This document shows positions 36,801-48,622 of a stretch of 64,000 bases of DNA, one piece after another (positions within the stretch are counted from its first letter, which is position 1; each line of letters starts with the position of its first letter). The notes under the pieces were generated by a model, which was not told where the DNA came from, made no database searches, and worked only from the letters and a program-made list of their open reading frames with translations. Made by a program: the position numbers and the translations under genes. This DNA is from Anopheles merus (lineage: Eukaryota; Arthropoda; Insecta; Diptera; Culicidae), in assembly GCF_017562075.2 (NCBI RefSeq), contig NC_054082.1, forward strand, positions 55,864,681 to 55,928,680, given 5' to 3'.

Positions 36801-37313
36801 GATTTTTAGGTTAAGAACCGTGTGATGCGTACTGGAGACAAGTCCCACCATACCTACGGTACCGATGAAGGCCGTAGTGCGTTTACGACGCTGTGGAACA
36901 TCTGGAAGCATCCGTCCAATCCGAGCTACAACTCGATCTACACGCCCAAACCGAAGATACTGCAATCGGACGGATACGCGCTCATTCCGGACGAACTGAA
37001 GCAGTCCGAACGGGACGAGGATATACTGTCGAAGGAGAACGAGGAACTGATGCGGCGCCAGAAAGAGGAAGAAAACCGCACCACTGAAGCTAACCAAATT
37101 TACAACAAGTTGTCGAAATACATCAAGGAGCAACAGCAATCGGTTCCGGAATCGGTCGATGAGCTATTACTACAGCAGTCGAACAACAATGTGGATAAAA
37201 CCGGGCACCCAATGCAGGGCAAGGCGGCACTCAACGTGGTCGACTGCAATGATAATGCGCTCGTGAAGCGGAAAGTGACCGTTGATGCTGAATCGTCCAC
37301 TACAAGCCACTAG
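29638..37313 (+). CDS. acyl-CoA delta-9-type fatty acid desaturase, long form (6 coding exons)
   Basis: Exons 29638-30055, 30143-30408, 30542-30612, 36277-36462, 36548-36743 and 36810-37313 join in phase to 546 residues. The membrane enzyme introduces a double bond into acyl-CoA in the endoplasmic reticulum using cytochrome b5. The three iron-binding histidine boxes are present: HRLWSH (156-161), HRQHH (193-197) and HNYHH (334-338). Hydrophobic segments include VVGFLLLHICGWVGLHLAFW (110-129). Usual insect desaturases have about 330-400 residues; here a polar N-terminal region of about 105 residues and a charged, Gln/Glu-rich C-terminal tail of about 150 residues (partly coiled-coil-like, around EDILSKENEELMRRQKEEE) are added. 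Intron 3 is 5.66 kb, the others 81-133 nt. Substrate and bond position cannot be read from sequence. Confidence 0.93.
33739..33843. repeat. (CT)n pyrimidine-rich tract
   Basis: About 105 bases of imperfect CT/CTTT repeats inside desaturase intron 3. ORFs across it are low-complexity artefacts. Confidence 0.9.
34352..34433 (+). mobile_element. LINE 3' end with (TAA)n tail
   Basis: GGCCATACGGCCCGTTGAAG followed by ATTAAATAAATAATAATAATAATAA is the usual form of a severely 5'-truncated insect LINE 3' end. No coding part remains. Confidence 0.55.
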
Positions 37314-38050
37314 TAGAAAACGACAACCGGATGACAATTATCGTTAGTCATGATTTCGTTCGCTTTAGTCGCCCAAAACGAGCATGCATCGGTTCGATCT
37401 CTACACGCATTGAAGCACCCGTCACCCATTGCTGATCGTGCCCGGGGAGTCGATGCTGTTCGTTCGGCAACAAATATTTTTAAACACCACAAACGCACAC
37501 GTGGAGTCTGTAAGGCAGGCAATTCTTTAAGAGATGCTCAATGGATACCAAATGTACAGTGGACGCTCTCGGACCATTGCTACCTTTGCCTACCTCAATG
37601 TCAAAGGGCAACCAATTGCCGATACTTGTACTGGCTCTGCTATTTACATATATACTGGAAAAACAAAAAAAAAAAAGAAATGTGAAGTTTTGTACTGGTT
37701 CATCTAACATTGAAATCGTACCCGATATTTATCGATAGCAATCACCATACTTTATCCTGAACGCGTTTATGTTTTAGTATGAAGAGTTTTAATCTCCTCC
37801 ACGAATCATAGCAGTAGCCGATATCAACGCTGTGCATCCCTTTCTAAGATACCTTACAATGATAACGTTGTTTTATGATATTGCGTTTCCCTATCTTTAC
37901 CGTAAGCTAAGTAACACCGACTAAGAGAAGAACAGATGTGCGGAATTTAAGTCGCAAAGTTCTTAACCTGTACAGGGAGACATCTCTTGTACAGATGTTT
38001 GAGGGGATTCTACTCTTTCTTTTTGGGGTGGGGTATACAAAGAAACTGAA

Positions 38051-38063
38051 AATAAAAAATAAA
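38051..38063 (+). promoter_or_regulatory. polyadenylation signals, desaturase
   Basis: Two overlapping AATAAA hexamers about 740 nt after the desaturase stop codon, followed by an A-rich stretch. Confidence 0.55.
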
Positions 38064-38399
38064 TATAAAAAAAATACTAAGTCATGTTTTTCAACTGCTT
38101 AAATCTTAGTGCTTATAAGAGCCCCATTCAAAAAACTAGGAACTAGTGGCGTCCCAACGCCACAAATACACTAAACGATCCCTTAACGGGGTCAGAACGA
38201 TTCAAGCTCTCGGCTCAAAGGCTCGCCGATTCACTTAAAGTTCTAAAAGACTTCGTTTAGCAGACGGTAAACGACTGGCGCAAAAATAGCAAACAATCTG
38301 ATAGCGCTGTCTGGGGACAGTTGGGATAACCAGCCAATGCAGATTTCCACGCTTCGATAGTTTTTCACATTACTGTTGTATGTGGTTTCATACCAAAGG

Positions 38400-39575
38400 A
38401 ACGATCAGGCGGCAAACTGATGGTGGCAACATCAGCAACTCTATTAGTTCGGGTTGGGCCGTCCGTTTCTATGCGTACAACATGGGCAACTCACCGGAGC
38501 CTGGCGAGCTTGATACGCTGCACGACAGTGAGATCGCCGTACATCTCGTATAGCTCGTCATTATAGCGACTCCTCCATTATCCTTTCACACATACAGGGC
38601 CAAGAATCCTTCTGAGCATCTTCATCTCGTTTCCAAGCCCATAATATGCACGATATACAATGTACAATGCGTCTCCGAATATCGCTGCTGATGTCGTTGC
38701 CGAAAGCAACGGCCGTCCCAAGATTGCAGAATTAGTTTACCGTCTCGATTGTCACCGTCAACTAATACACTGTTTCCCAGTTGGTTTGAGTCTCCAGCAA
38801 GGAGGTACTTCGTTTTCATTGCATTAAGTCTTAATCCAATTCATGCTTTATCGCGTTTGAGTCAGATGTCCGATTATGTCGATGTCATCCGCGAAACCAA
38901 GAAATTGGAGAGAGCGGTAAAGGATCGTGTCACGGATGTCGTAGTTTAGCCCCGCCTTTCGAATGACACCTTAAGCCCGCATTAGAGCCCCAGTGAAATT
39001 TATCGTAAAATTTTGGGGTTTTCTGCTATATTTAAATAAATTTTAATCAGAATATGGTTTCTCGTGCACCAAAAGAAAGGATATAAAATTCCCCAATTAT
39101 ATAGACAATAAAAAAATTGAATTAATAAATTAAATACATTTCCTTGCGATTCCCCGATTTCCCTACATTATTTCAATACATTTTACAGACTAAACAGCTG
39201 GGGAATTGAATATCCTTTCTTTTGGTGTACGATAAGCCATATTCTGATTCAATTAAATATAGCAAAACACCAAAATTTCACCTTCAATTTCACGCAAGAT
39301 CTAAAGCGACCCTTACGAGGTAATGTTGAAGAGAAGACAGGAGAGTCCGTCACCTTACCTCAGACCCCTGTGAGATTCGAACAGTCCCGAAAACAAGTTC
39401 GATAGCCTCACCTTACACTGCACCCCGTGCATCGTGGCCTCTAATAGCCGAATCAACTTCTCAAGGAAGTGGTACCGCTGCATGATGTTCCATAGCTCAT
39501 TCCGGTCTATGGTGTCGTAGGCCGCCTTGAAGTCGATGAATAGGTGGTGCGTATGGATCTGGCGCTCTCGGCAGT
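38400..39575 (-). pseudogene. RTE-type LINE reverse transcriptase remnant, split by a MITE
   Basis: Minus strand, 5' to 3': a block reading RQIHTHHLFIDFKAAYDTID and then GLRQGDGLSCLLFNI (39575-39300), interrupted by the element at 38989-39295, then VIRKAGLNYDIRDT with the RT catalytic box FADDIDIIG (near 38880) and the C-terminal RRILGPVCVKG...RYNDELYEMYGDLTVVQRIK (38600-38440). These are characteristic RTE-clade sequences. Several stops and frameshifts make it non-functional; no endonuclease part is adjacent. Confidence 0.85.
38989..39295. mobile_element. MITE with ~100-bp inverted arms, inserted in the RTE remnant
   Basis: The left arm (GTGAAATTTATCGTAAAATT … TCAGAATATGG … CCAAAAGAAAGGATAT) recurs inverted on the right (ATATCCTTTCTTTTGG … CCATATTCTGA … AATTTCAC). 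It divides the RTE reading frame between LLFNI and VIRKAG. No ORF. Confidence 0.75.
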
Positions 39576-39591
39576 TTTGGAGGATCTGTCT

Positions 39592-39738
39592 CAGAAAGAA
39601 AATTTAAATGGTGGTGGATTTGCAAACCTAGCTTGGTAGCTGGGCCTCAGAAAGAAAATGTAAATGGTGGTGGATTTGCAAACCTAGCTTGGTAGCTGGG
39701 CCTCAGAAAGAAAATTGCTGAAAAAAGCTGCTGGGCCT
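39592..39738. repeat. 56-bp tandem repeat, 2.6 copies
   Basis: Units 39592-39647 and 39648-39703 differ at one position; a third unit (39704-39738) has an internal deletion. Each begins CAGAAAGAAAAT and ends GTAGCTGGGCCT. Confidence 0.9.
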
Positions 39739-40202
39739 CAGAAAGAAAGCTCGCGCGTCTCTCCATCGCTCTGATAGTTACTACGGTACTGGCGAACCAT
39801 CTCGCCTTTCCAGCACACCTCCCGAAGTGCCAGGTCGAAGCCGCAGGTCCAAACCTCATCAAGCGCAATTCGGGCCTTTACATCAGATGAAGAGGGGGTT
39901 TGCAGTTGTATATCCCGAGATTCCAATCGTAAGTCCTTTTTCTATGCGAGGGTCTGAATCGATTGGTCCGATACGACGTTTCTTCTTGTTGACTGTTCAT
40001 TGCGCTGATGTTTTTACGAGGGTGGCTTGCAAGCCTTCTTCCATAACCTCCAGTCACGACATAGGGCCTACGCTCGCTGGCTTTTCGTGAAGAGGCATAC
40101 GCTGGGGGGGAAGTCGCTCCTGCTAACATGGAGAACAGACGCTCAGTCATGGAGATCTGAATAATACAGTCTATTGTAAGCAATTTGAAATCAGATGAGG
40201 CG

Positions 40203-40320
40203 TCATCCATAAATTACGTAACGCAAAAAATGCAAATTTTCGACCCCCTCTCCTCCTAGTGTAACAAACTGGAACGTTGGAAGAAACCCCCCTCCCCCAA
40301 ATTATGTAACTGATGAGCCC
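40203..40320. repeat. widespread GTCAT..ATTACGTAACGC / C-rich arthropod repeat
   Basis: CGTCATCCATAAATTACGTA and ACGC, then CGACCCCC, GTGTAACAAA and CCCCCAAATTATGTAAC form the two halves of a short repeat I know to recur in insect genomes. See also 12073-12140. Confidence 0.45.
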
Positions 40321-40824
40321 CACCCCACTCAAATACCTTAGTTTATTGAGCAAAATCAGATTTGTTTTGAGTTTTTCATTTTTTTTATCTTTATTCTGGT
40401 ATATTCACATTTTTAAAATGACCCAAAAAAAATGCATTATATTTTACATCATTCATAATTATAGCAATCAAATTCAAAAAGATCCTGATAATCGGATGCT
40501 CAGCACGGTTTGCAATGTTCTTGCATCACCATCATCAGAAGCGTTTTTCATCCAGCTATCTTCCTGGTCCTCCGTAAATATCGTTATGCTTCAAATTACT
40601 TCAAATTCTGGACATACAGCTTCATATCTAGTTCCTGGCCATATCACATTTAAATTTTATATGATCGCCTTGATATGCTAGAATATATTAAAAATGTGCC
40701 TGACCCCTAGTAGACCCTGATACCACAGTAAATCTGTCGATGAGCTCACCACCAGAGGCTTTCTTAGCAGTTTTGATTCCAAACCAAACCAGTGTCTTAA
40801 TCTTAATCTTTTCTCAATGTAGCC

Positions 40825-40907
40825 CATAAGTCACTGAAAGCCAACCCCACAAGTGGGTACAGGCAGGCCCTGACCGACAACGGTTGTTGAGCCAAAAGAA
40901 GAAGAAG
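40825..40907 (+). mobile_element. 3' half of a SINE200-like element
   Basis: TAAGTCACTGAAAGCCAA, GTGGGTACAGGCAGGCC and CGGTTGTTG..GCCAAA(GAA)n match the 3' part of the full SINE at 49829-50029. The head with the pol III boxes is missing. Confidence 0.8.
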
Positions 40908-40909
40908 TG

Positions 40910-41720
40910 AGAACCATTATTACATACCAAAAATGCCTTAAGTGTCCGTAATTCGAAGCAGTACGGTATGTCTGTCTTTCCAGAAATGTTTCTTTGGCTT
41001 TATATGTTGTATCATCATAAATCTGGTTATTCTATTTCATTTTCTATTTCAAAATTGGTATTCTTTAATATGTTACGCATGTATTACAAATTACAAACAA
41101 AATCGATAATGTTTGCATGAGTTTCGGCTCCATTTTCGATATATTTATAAAATTACCACCAATAATTAACTCTTGCAAAAAATGGGTTACTGAATACACT
41201 CTATCTCAAATTCGTTTGAAACGAATTTGTAAGGAGTTGGATTGGTATAACACCTGTTTTACAGCGTTACACTTAATTCTCGTGCCATTTGCTTCCAATA
41301 GGCGAAAGGCCATGAGAGTGACATAATGTTGACAAACTTTTCAAAACGTGAGCTTTTGTCACTTTTATGAGCTTTTGTTAAAATTTTGTAACCTGGAGCA
41401 GCCAGGAAATAAAGTTGACAAAAGTTGACAAAAAGTGCCAAAATTTGACGATCGCGAAAAAGCGTAAACAAACAGCTATTTGGCGTAGTTGTGACCTGTT
41501 GCTATGATAATAATGCTACAATGCATGATTCTAATTGATTATGTACCTATTTCGTGTTTCTTTCGACAAAATATCAATGATATTCAGATGTTGGAGCTTT
41601 TTGTCATTCTTGTGTATGTTTTTGGTGCGGCCACGAGAAAAGCTCTTTTTTTGCAGTTGACAAGCAATTTTGATAAAGTTAAAAAAAATTTCAACAGTTT
41701 TTCACCTCCGTGGCCACGCG
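40910..41720. other. intergenic, no gene seen
   Basis: AT-rich sequence before the target site of the first full-length LINE. No supported gene. Confidence 0.5.
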
Positions 41721-41904
41721 CTAAATCACTTGCCATTCGCAAATGTGAGTTCAAAGTGAACGGTTGTGCTAGCGGACAAGAGAACAAAAACGGACACAAA
41801 TTTCATACATAAAGGCTAAGTATAAAGATAATTAAATAAAATAAATAAAAAATAATAAGCAGGTAAGGCATAAAAAAAGGAAACTAGGAAAGTAGGAGCA
41901 AAAG

Positions 41905-42877
41905 ATGGGGGACCGATCCCCCGGAGGGGGGGAGACGTTTGGTTCATATTACGAGCCACTAGGCTCAGTAATATCACCAAAAAAACCAAAAGAAAAGAAA
42001 GTTCAGAGGAGAAAAAATAGACTTGTGTGACATACTAACAGAGGAGGAAGTTTTTATGGTCATCGAAGGTACAAAGGAAAACCTAGTAAAAGACAAAAGC
42101 CCATTCCTAGTGCAGAAGTGTTTGGAAGCCGCATTAGGAGATCGACCAAAAAAAGTCACGGCACTAAGAGACGGTCGTCTATTAGTGTTAGTAAAGAGCA
42201 AACGCCAGGCTAGTAAACTAGCGAAATACAATCTAAACCTAGGCAACACAAAGGTTTACGAGCATGAAACCCTCAATACATCGAAAGGTGTAATAAGGTG
42301 TGATGCAGTAATGGCGACGACAGAACAGGAGATAGTAGAGGGACTAAAAGAAGACAAAGTAAAGGAGGCTTACATCGTCAAGCGAAAAGATAAGGACGGC
42401 AAGTACGTGAACACAAGAACAGCAATACTAACGTTCAACACAACAGTAATACCGAGACGTGTGAACGTTGGATATTACTACGATGTGTTGGTAGAACAAT
42501 ACTACCCGAAACCGATGAGGTGTATGACATGCCTCCGGTTAGGACACAAAAAAGAGAACTGCCGGGGAACAAAGAAATGCGCAAAATGCGCCGAAGAATA
42601 CCATGAAAACTGCAATGGAGTCGAACGGTGCATGGAATGTGGAGAAAACCATAGCACGTTGGACAAAAATTGCCCGGTATATTTAGACGAGGTCGAAATT
42701 AAAAAAATACAGACAAAAAATAGAATAACAATGAGAGAAGCGAGAGAAATGAGAAGAGCGCAAGTACCAGTGGTACCCAGAAATTATATAAATAAAACGT
42801 TCGCACAAATAATTAATAACCGACCAAACAAAAAAGATACACCCCACCAAAAACAATGGAAAACGAACACAATATAA
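41905..42877 (+). pseudogene. LINE 1 ORF1 (gag-like, three zinc knuckles), one frameshift
   Basis: Starts at ATG 41905 (MGDRSPGGG, compare MGVQDPGGG in the second LINE). The frame breaks at the A6 run near 42012-42017 and continues in another frame to 42877. The C-terminal part has three Cys-rich knuckles: CMTCLRLGHKKENC, CAKCAEEYHENC and CMECGENHSTLDKNC. Such ORF1 proteins bind element RNA. Apart from the one shift the protein is intact (about 320 residues). Confidence 0.85.
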
Positions 42878-43184
42878 ATATGCAGAAAATAACTCCCACA
42901 TTCACAGACAAGCAAAATAATCAAAACGACACAGAAAAAAATAACTTAGAAAAAACGAATCAGAAAACGAAACAAAAGACACAGAAAATATTAAGAATCA
43001 GAACAAAATTACTGAAATAGAAATAATCGATACTAGCGAGGAGGAAATGGCAGGTTTTATGAGCGACGAAATCAGTCCTCATCCCAGGTCGCCAAAGAAA
43101 AATAAAACAGAAATAAAGCAACATATCCAACAAACAGATAAATAAACATAAAAAATTTAATAAATAATATTCATCAATAAAAAA

Positions 43185-46100
43185 ATGGAAAATATAAAAA
43201 TTTTCCAAAATAATGTACAAAGTTTACGAAATTGCAAGGATGAACTTAGAGAAGTCCTAATAAAAGGAAATTATTTAATAGCATGTCTTCAAGAGACATG
43301 GCTGAAAAATAACGAAAAAGGAAAAATAAATGGATTCAATATAGTAAGACAAGATAGAGAGGATGGATATGGCGGATCATGCATTATTATTAAAAATAAA
43401 ATGAAATTTAGAAGAATACCAGAATTACAGAGCTCCAAATTTATACAGTTAGTAGGAATAAAACTAACTGAGTTGAACACTAATATAATTTCCATTTATG
43501 CCTCAAAGAAAGCAACAATATATGAATTTGAAGAAATGATAAAACAAATAACGAATTTCGGCGAAAAGACGATAATTGCAGGAGACTTTAACAGCCATCA
43601 TTCATATTGGGGTGATGAAAAAATAGACAGCTGGGGAAACACCTTATTGGAAGGAATTGAAGCCTCAAGTTTAATAGTACTAAAAAACGAAACATACACA
43701 AATATACCTAACGACACAACTAAACGAAGAACAGCAATAGACTTAACAATAATAACACAAGATATATACGTCGACACACACAAAAAAATTTTAGACCAAC
43801 ACATAGGAAATAGCCAGCACCGAATAATAGAAATAAGCCTCAACAAAAGCACAACAGATGGAAAAACAATAGTATACAACAAAGCAAAAATGTTAGAGCA
43901 AATTAGTCGAATAAACAGCAAGACACCACAAACAATAAAACAACTAACAAAACAAATCCAAACCATTATTAAAAAAAATCGACACAGGGTGAAACACAAA
44001 CCAAAATCATGGTGGAATAAAGAAATAAAAAATGCATGGAAACAGAAAACGAACGCAAGAAAATTCTTCAACAATTATAGAACCATCGAATCCTTAATCG
44101 AACTAAAGAAAACATCAGCAAAATTGAAGTTAGAGATTTGTAAAAGTAAAAGAAAATACATAGAAAATACAATAAAAACAATAAACGAAGATACATCTAA
44201 TAAAGAACTGTGGGAAATTGTTAAAAAAATTAACTACAAAGAGGAAAATACAAATGAAGAAAACATTATCCATAGTAATGAGGAAAACGCAAAAAAACTA
44301 CTGGAAATAAATTTCGAGAAGAACAAAGGACTAAAACTGGAAGCATTAAATATACCAGAATTTATAAACGAGGAAACGATGATAGATGTAGAAGATTGGG
44401 ACAATATAATCAGCAAAAAAAGAAATCAGCACCAGGGGATGACAAAATTACATATGAAATGCTAAAACATCTAAACAAAAAAGAAAAAAATAACTTCATA
44501 CGGGAAATAAATGAAATGTGGCAAAGGGGCAAAATAAAAAAAAAACAATATAAAAAAAGGCAATAGCAATCCCAAAACCAGGAAAAGACATACAACAAAT
44601 AGAAAACTACAGAATCATCTCTCTTCTACAAACAATAATAAAAGTAAGCAACACAGCAGTATTAAAAAAAATAAACAGGCACCTTACAACAAACAAGATA
44701 ATACCTGACACCTCTTTTGGATTTAGAAAAAAAGGTCGATACAAATGTGTACCAATTATGTCTGCAATCAAATTACAATGAACAAAAAAAATAATTTAAG
44801 GACAGGCATAATATTTGTTGATCTAGCCAATGCATATAACACGGTGAAAAGCACCATATTAATAAAAAAAACTTAATAGAAGCGAATATGCCTAGTCAAA
44901 TCATACACTGGATAGGAGATTTCCTAAGAAATAGGACTGTCGAAATAACAAGCAACGGAAAAAAAATCGTTAAATTAGTGACGGATGGTCTCCCACAAGG
45001 AGACGTGATGTCCCCTACACTTTTCAACATATATACAAGAGAGCTACACAAAAGAATAAATAACAAAAAAAAACACCAAACTAATACAATACGCTGACGA
45101 TTTTATAATACTGGCAGCTGGATGCAATGACGCTACATTAAAAAGTAACTTAGAACAAAGCATGCGACAATTTATGATAGGAATAGAACAACTAAGCTTA
45201 AAAATAAACCTCTCAAAGACAAAAATAATGGTGATGGGGAAAAACAACAATAATATAGACATAAGTATAAACAATACTCCAATAGAACAAGTGAACACAT
45301 ACAAATACCTGGGAACTATACTAGACAAGAACCTAAACTTTAATAAACACCTAGAGTACCTAAAAAATAAGGCAACCGAAAGACTGAACATTTTCAAAAT
45401 CATCTGCGCCAATAGAAATAGCATAGCCCCACATAAAGCAAGAACCGTCTACAGAGCAACAATAAGAAGCATCTTGGAAAGGGGATCCTCATATACCAGC
45501 ACCAATAAAATAAACAGTAACAAGCTAAATTCCGCAACACACATAGCACTGAGAAAGATATCAGGATGTACTAAAACAACCCCAACAAATTCCCTACACG
45601 CCATTAATGCAGAAGTGCCTCTAGAAATTAGAAGGAAATATGTTGCCAGCAAAGAGATTCTAAGTGCTTTCACGTTTTGCCCAATAGCTAGAAAAGAAAT
45701 GGAAAAATTAGGAGAAATGAAACAAACGAGAAAAAAAATGACTAGCCAAGAAAAATTATACGGGGAACATATAGAGCTGTTAAAAATAATATCAACTACC
45801 AAAGAAAATGACATATCGGGATACATGAAAATTAATACAAGCTTAAAACAAGAAATAGAGAAAAAGAAAGATACAAATAAAATAGTGACAAAACAAATTA
45901 CACTCAGAAAAATAGAACAAATTAAGAAGGATAGACCAACTATATACACGGATGGAAGCGCCATAGATGGGAAAACAGGAATAGGAATACTATTACAAGA
46001 CAAAAAAAAACAGATGGTATCACAGTTACAAAATAAAAAATATAGCGGCCATCACAACAATAGAGTTACTAGCGATAGAAAAAGCAATAGAACAAGCAGC

Positions 46101-46763
46101 AATGATAGGAATGAAAAATCCAATAATATTTACGGATAGCTTAGCAGGCTGTGAAATCTTGAAAAAAGCAAAAAACGAAGAGGAAGTAGAAAAGATGATA
46201 TACAACATCCACAAAAAAGGAAAAAAATAGGGGCGGAAATATGGTGGATACCCGCACATGTCGGAATAAGCGGAAATGAATGGGCCGACAAACTAGCAAA
46301 GGAAGGCACAATAAGTGATCTAGTAGTTAACAATAAAATAAGATACACAGATGGTTTCATTAAACTAAAAGAACAGATGTTAAAAGAAACACAACACTGG
46401 TACGAAAAGGAGAGCAACCATAAAGGAAAAAAAATCCTGGAATTCGAACCGGAATTCCCATTAACGGCATGGGAGAGAGACACAGAACTGTCACCAAAAG
46501 AGGTCAGAGTGACAAACAGAATTCTGACAGGTTACGATCTTTCACCATTTTGGCTCAACAAAATGAGAATAAAAGAAATAGGAGACTGTCAAATATGCCA
46601 AGAACCAGATACAGGACGACACATAATTTTCAAGTGCAAAAAATATGAAAATAATAGAAAAGAGATCTCCTTCGAAAAATTAAAAGAAAAATGGAAAGAC
46701 AAAGCAGGTATGGAAATAAAAAAAATATTGAAATTCATGAAAGATAATGAAATAGAAATCTAA
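43185..46763 (+). pseudogene. LINE 1 ORF2: APE endonuclease, reverse transcriptase, RNase H; frameshifted
   Basis: The N-terminal 1.2 kb is open: endonuclease motifs NVQSLRNCKDE, CLQETW, GGSCIII, AGDFNSHH and the TAIDLTI box. Downstream the frame is broken, with segments at about 44420-44570 (SAPGDDKITYEML), 44760-44880 (GIIFVDLANAYNTV), 44888-45097 (GLPQGDVMSPTLFNIY), 45090-46030 (YADDF RT core, then RNase H YTDGSAIDGKTGIGIL), 46030-46230 and 46230-46763 (IPAHVGISGNEWADKLAKEG and the Cys-His CQICQ..DTGRH..FKC end). Several breaks fall at or near runs of A, such as those near 44415, 45065 and 46225. Total length about 1,190 codons, normal for the group. Confidence 0.88.
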
Positions 46764-46839
46764 AAAAAAGGAAATTAAAACAGTGGATATTAATAGGTCA
46801 AACTACAAGGACGAATAAAACATAGCTCCCCACGGGAAG

Positions 46840-47445
46840 CGGTTTTCTCGGGCGGCGGTGCTGTCGCTGCGATGCCGCCTGTCGGCGCGTTTCTCGGGTG
46901 TGCATGGGCGGTTTCTGGGGGGACAGGCACGTTCCTGGGTGGACCCCGCGGAGGCCTGTGTCTTGGCGGATGGGATTGCGTGCGGCGGTGCGTTGGGGCC
47001 GGGGCTCTTTGGTCCGGCCGCGGGGGGGGGGGGGGGGGGGATCGAGCGCTCGGCGCCTTGTTGTCGGGACCAACGCAGGGTCGTTGCGGCGCGTGCGATG
47101 GTAACGGTGCCCGGTGGGCGGGGATACCGGGACCCTGCGGGGCTGGTGTCGCTGCCACGGTGGGTGCGGTGCCGTCGCGCGTGGGCTCGGTAGAGGTTCA
47201 GACTGATTGGCGCTGGGTGCACGGTGCCACCGTGCGGTGGGGGTGGAGAGTTCTAGGACTACCAGCGTATGGTCGGGCGCGCCCCGTCGGTCATGCAGGA
47301 TACGGTTCTTTTGCGGGGTGGTGCTCGGGGGGTGCGTCCTCCTACGAGGCTGCCTGTGCTCGGCCTGGGAGTCGTGTGGTGGGTCGGGGGTGTTGGCGGT
47401 AGTATTGTGGCGTGGGAGCCGCTCCTGGGGGATGACGACAGAAGT
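46840..47445. other. GC-rich block with G19 run in LINE 1 3' region
   Basis: About 600 bp of GC-rich, G-skewed sequence between the A-rich ORF2 and the normal-composition 3' end of the same element. G19 at 47022-47040. Long ORFs on both strands are composition artefacts (Pro/Arg/Gly only). The second LINE has no such block. Confidence 0.7.
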
Positions 47446-47699
47446 TGAAGATGAGACATGAACAAACCCGAAAGTACAAACCATATGACAGAGCCTGTCA
47501 GGTTAAAAGTTAAGCTGCGGTTGGAGATCATAGGAAGTGTACGATACCGTACTTCAGATCTCTAAGCACAGCTTAAGGCTAGTTTTTAGCCAGAGTGGGT
47601 ATGACTCTGATTATGTCTCAACCTCCCGAAAGAGAGACTGAAGGCATAGGAGTATACAACCTCGCTCATAGATGAAGAAGAAGAGAAATCACTTGCGAA

Positions 47700-48620
47700 T
47701 CTCATGCTATTATTCTGTACAATTGAGTCTGCCTCAAGGACCGCAAAGATATCAGGTCAAGTTATAAGCCCGTTTTGACAGCTAGGTGGAAGAAGAATCG
47801 ACGTAGAAAACTGACAGTTAGTTTTCCGCGTTTGGCGAACGCTTCAAGTTCTCGAAGGAAAATTTCCATTTTAAATCACGGGCTGTGTTCTAATAAACTA
47901 AAATATTCACCCAAATTGATCTCCACCAAATATTGACCATTCAAAACGCAAACAATCCATCAATACATATACATGCGGAAAACCATCTGTCAAAATCGGA
48001 GCCCAGGGGGGGGGGGGGGATCGCTAAAAGCGCTATAACTACACCTCATTATACATACCACCTTGGTCTGCCTGTATAATCGAGTGGTCGTCGCAGTAAC
48101 GGAATGCAACAATACTGTGACGATTCTGTGTTAAGTTTTTATGTCCGTCCGTCCGTCCGCGGTAACCATATTCGACTGATCAAATGACGGATTGTTCGGA
48201 TTATACGACGATTTTCATTTTGACAGTTTAAAGTTGTCATTGAATTTCTGTGCTGATAACCGTTACAAACACAGATTCCACAACTCCCCGGTCTTGAATA
48301 TCTATATCGTATTAATTTTCCCCCAAAAGCCGTTTACACATTATCGTACATTATTTTAAATAAAATACACGATTTCATAGGAATCCGACTCTTCAATTTC
48401 GGTTATAAACTTTATATTCATAGATCGACAGAACTATGTTCGACATAAGACTATTTCAACTTACGCCTTGCTTTGGGACATTTTTTCGGTCCCAAATACA
48501 GTCGTATCTCGGGGGACACCTGTATATAAACAAATTAGAATGGTGGCAAGCTATCTGTTCTCTTTAAATTAAAATTTTGAAATATTTCGAAGAGAACTCA
48601 TTGCAGCCGGGAAAGTTTCG
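47700..48620. other. intergenic with G14 run, no gene seen
   Basis: Contains a G14 homopolymer at 48006-48019 and a GTCC tetramer repeat near 48146. No coding or RNA gene supported. Confidence 0.5.
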
Positions 48621-48622
48621 AT

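Larger units (their letters stand above)
41723..47696 (+). mobile_element. full-length non-LTR retrotransposon (LINE 1), I/Outcast-like with RNase H
   Basis: Bounded by an 11-bp direct repeat AAATCACTTGC (41723-41733 and 47686-47696), so the element is 41734-47685. It has a 5' UTR of 171 nt, ORF1 with zinc knuckles, ORF2 with endonuclease, RT and RNase H, a 0.9-kb 3' region and a short GAAGAAGAAGAG tail. Codon use is strongly A-rich. The combination of APE endonuclease, RNase H and CCHC ORF1 fits the I/Loner/Outcast group; exact clade not decided. Confidence 0.9.

Noticed and set aside
42010..46230. Programmed frameshifting in LINE 1
   Set aside because: There are too many breaks, at unrelated places and mostly near A-runs; decay or sequencing error is simpler.
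46790..47531. Long ORFs on both strands (up to 228 codons) in the GC-rich block
   Set aside because: Pro/Arg/Gly-only composition open in several frames at once is an effect of high GC, not coding selection.
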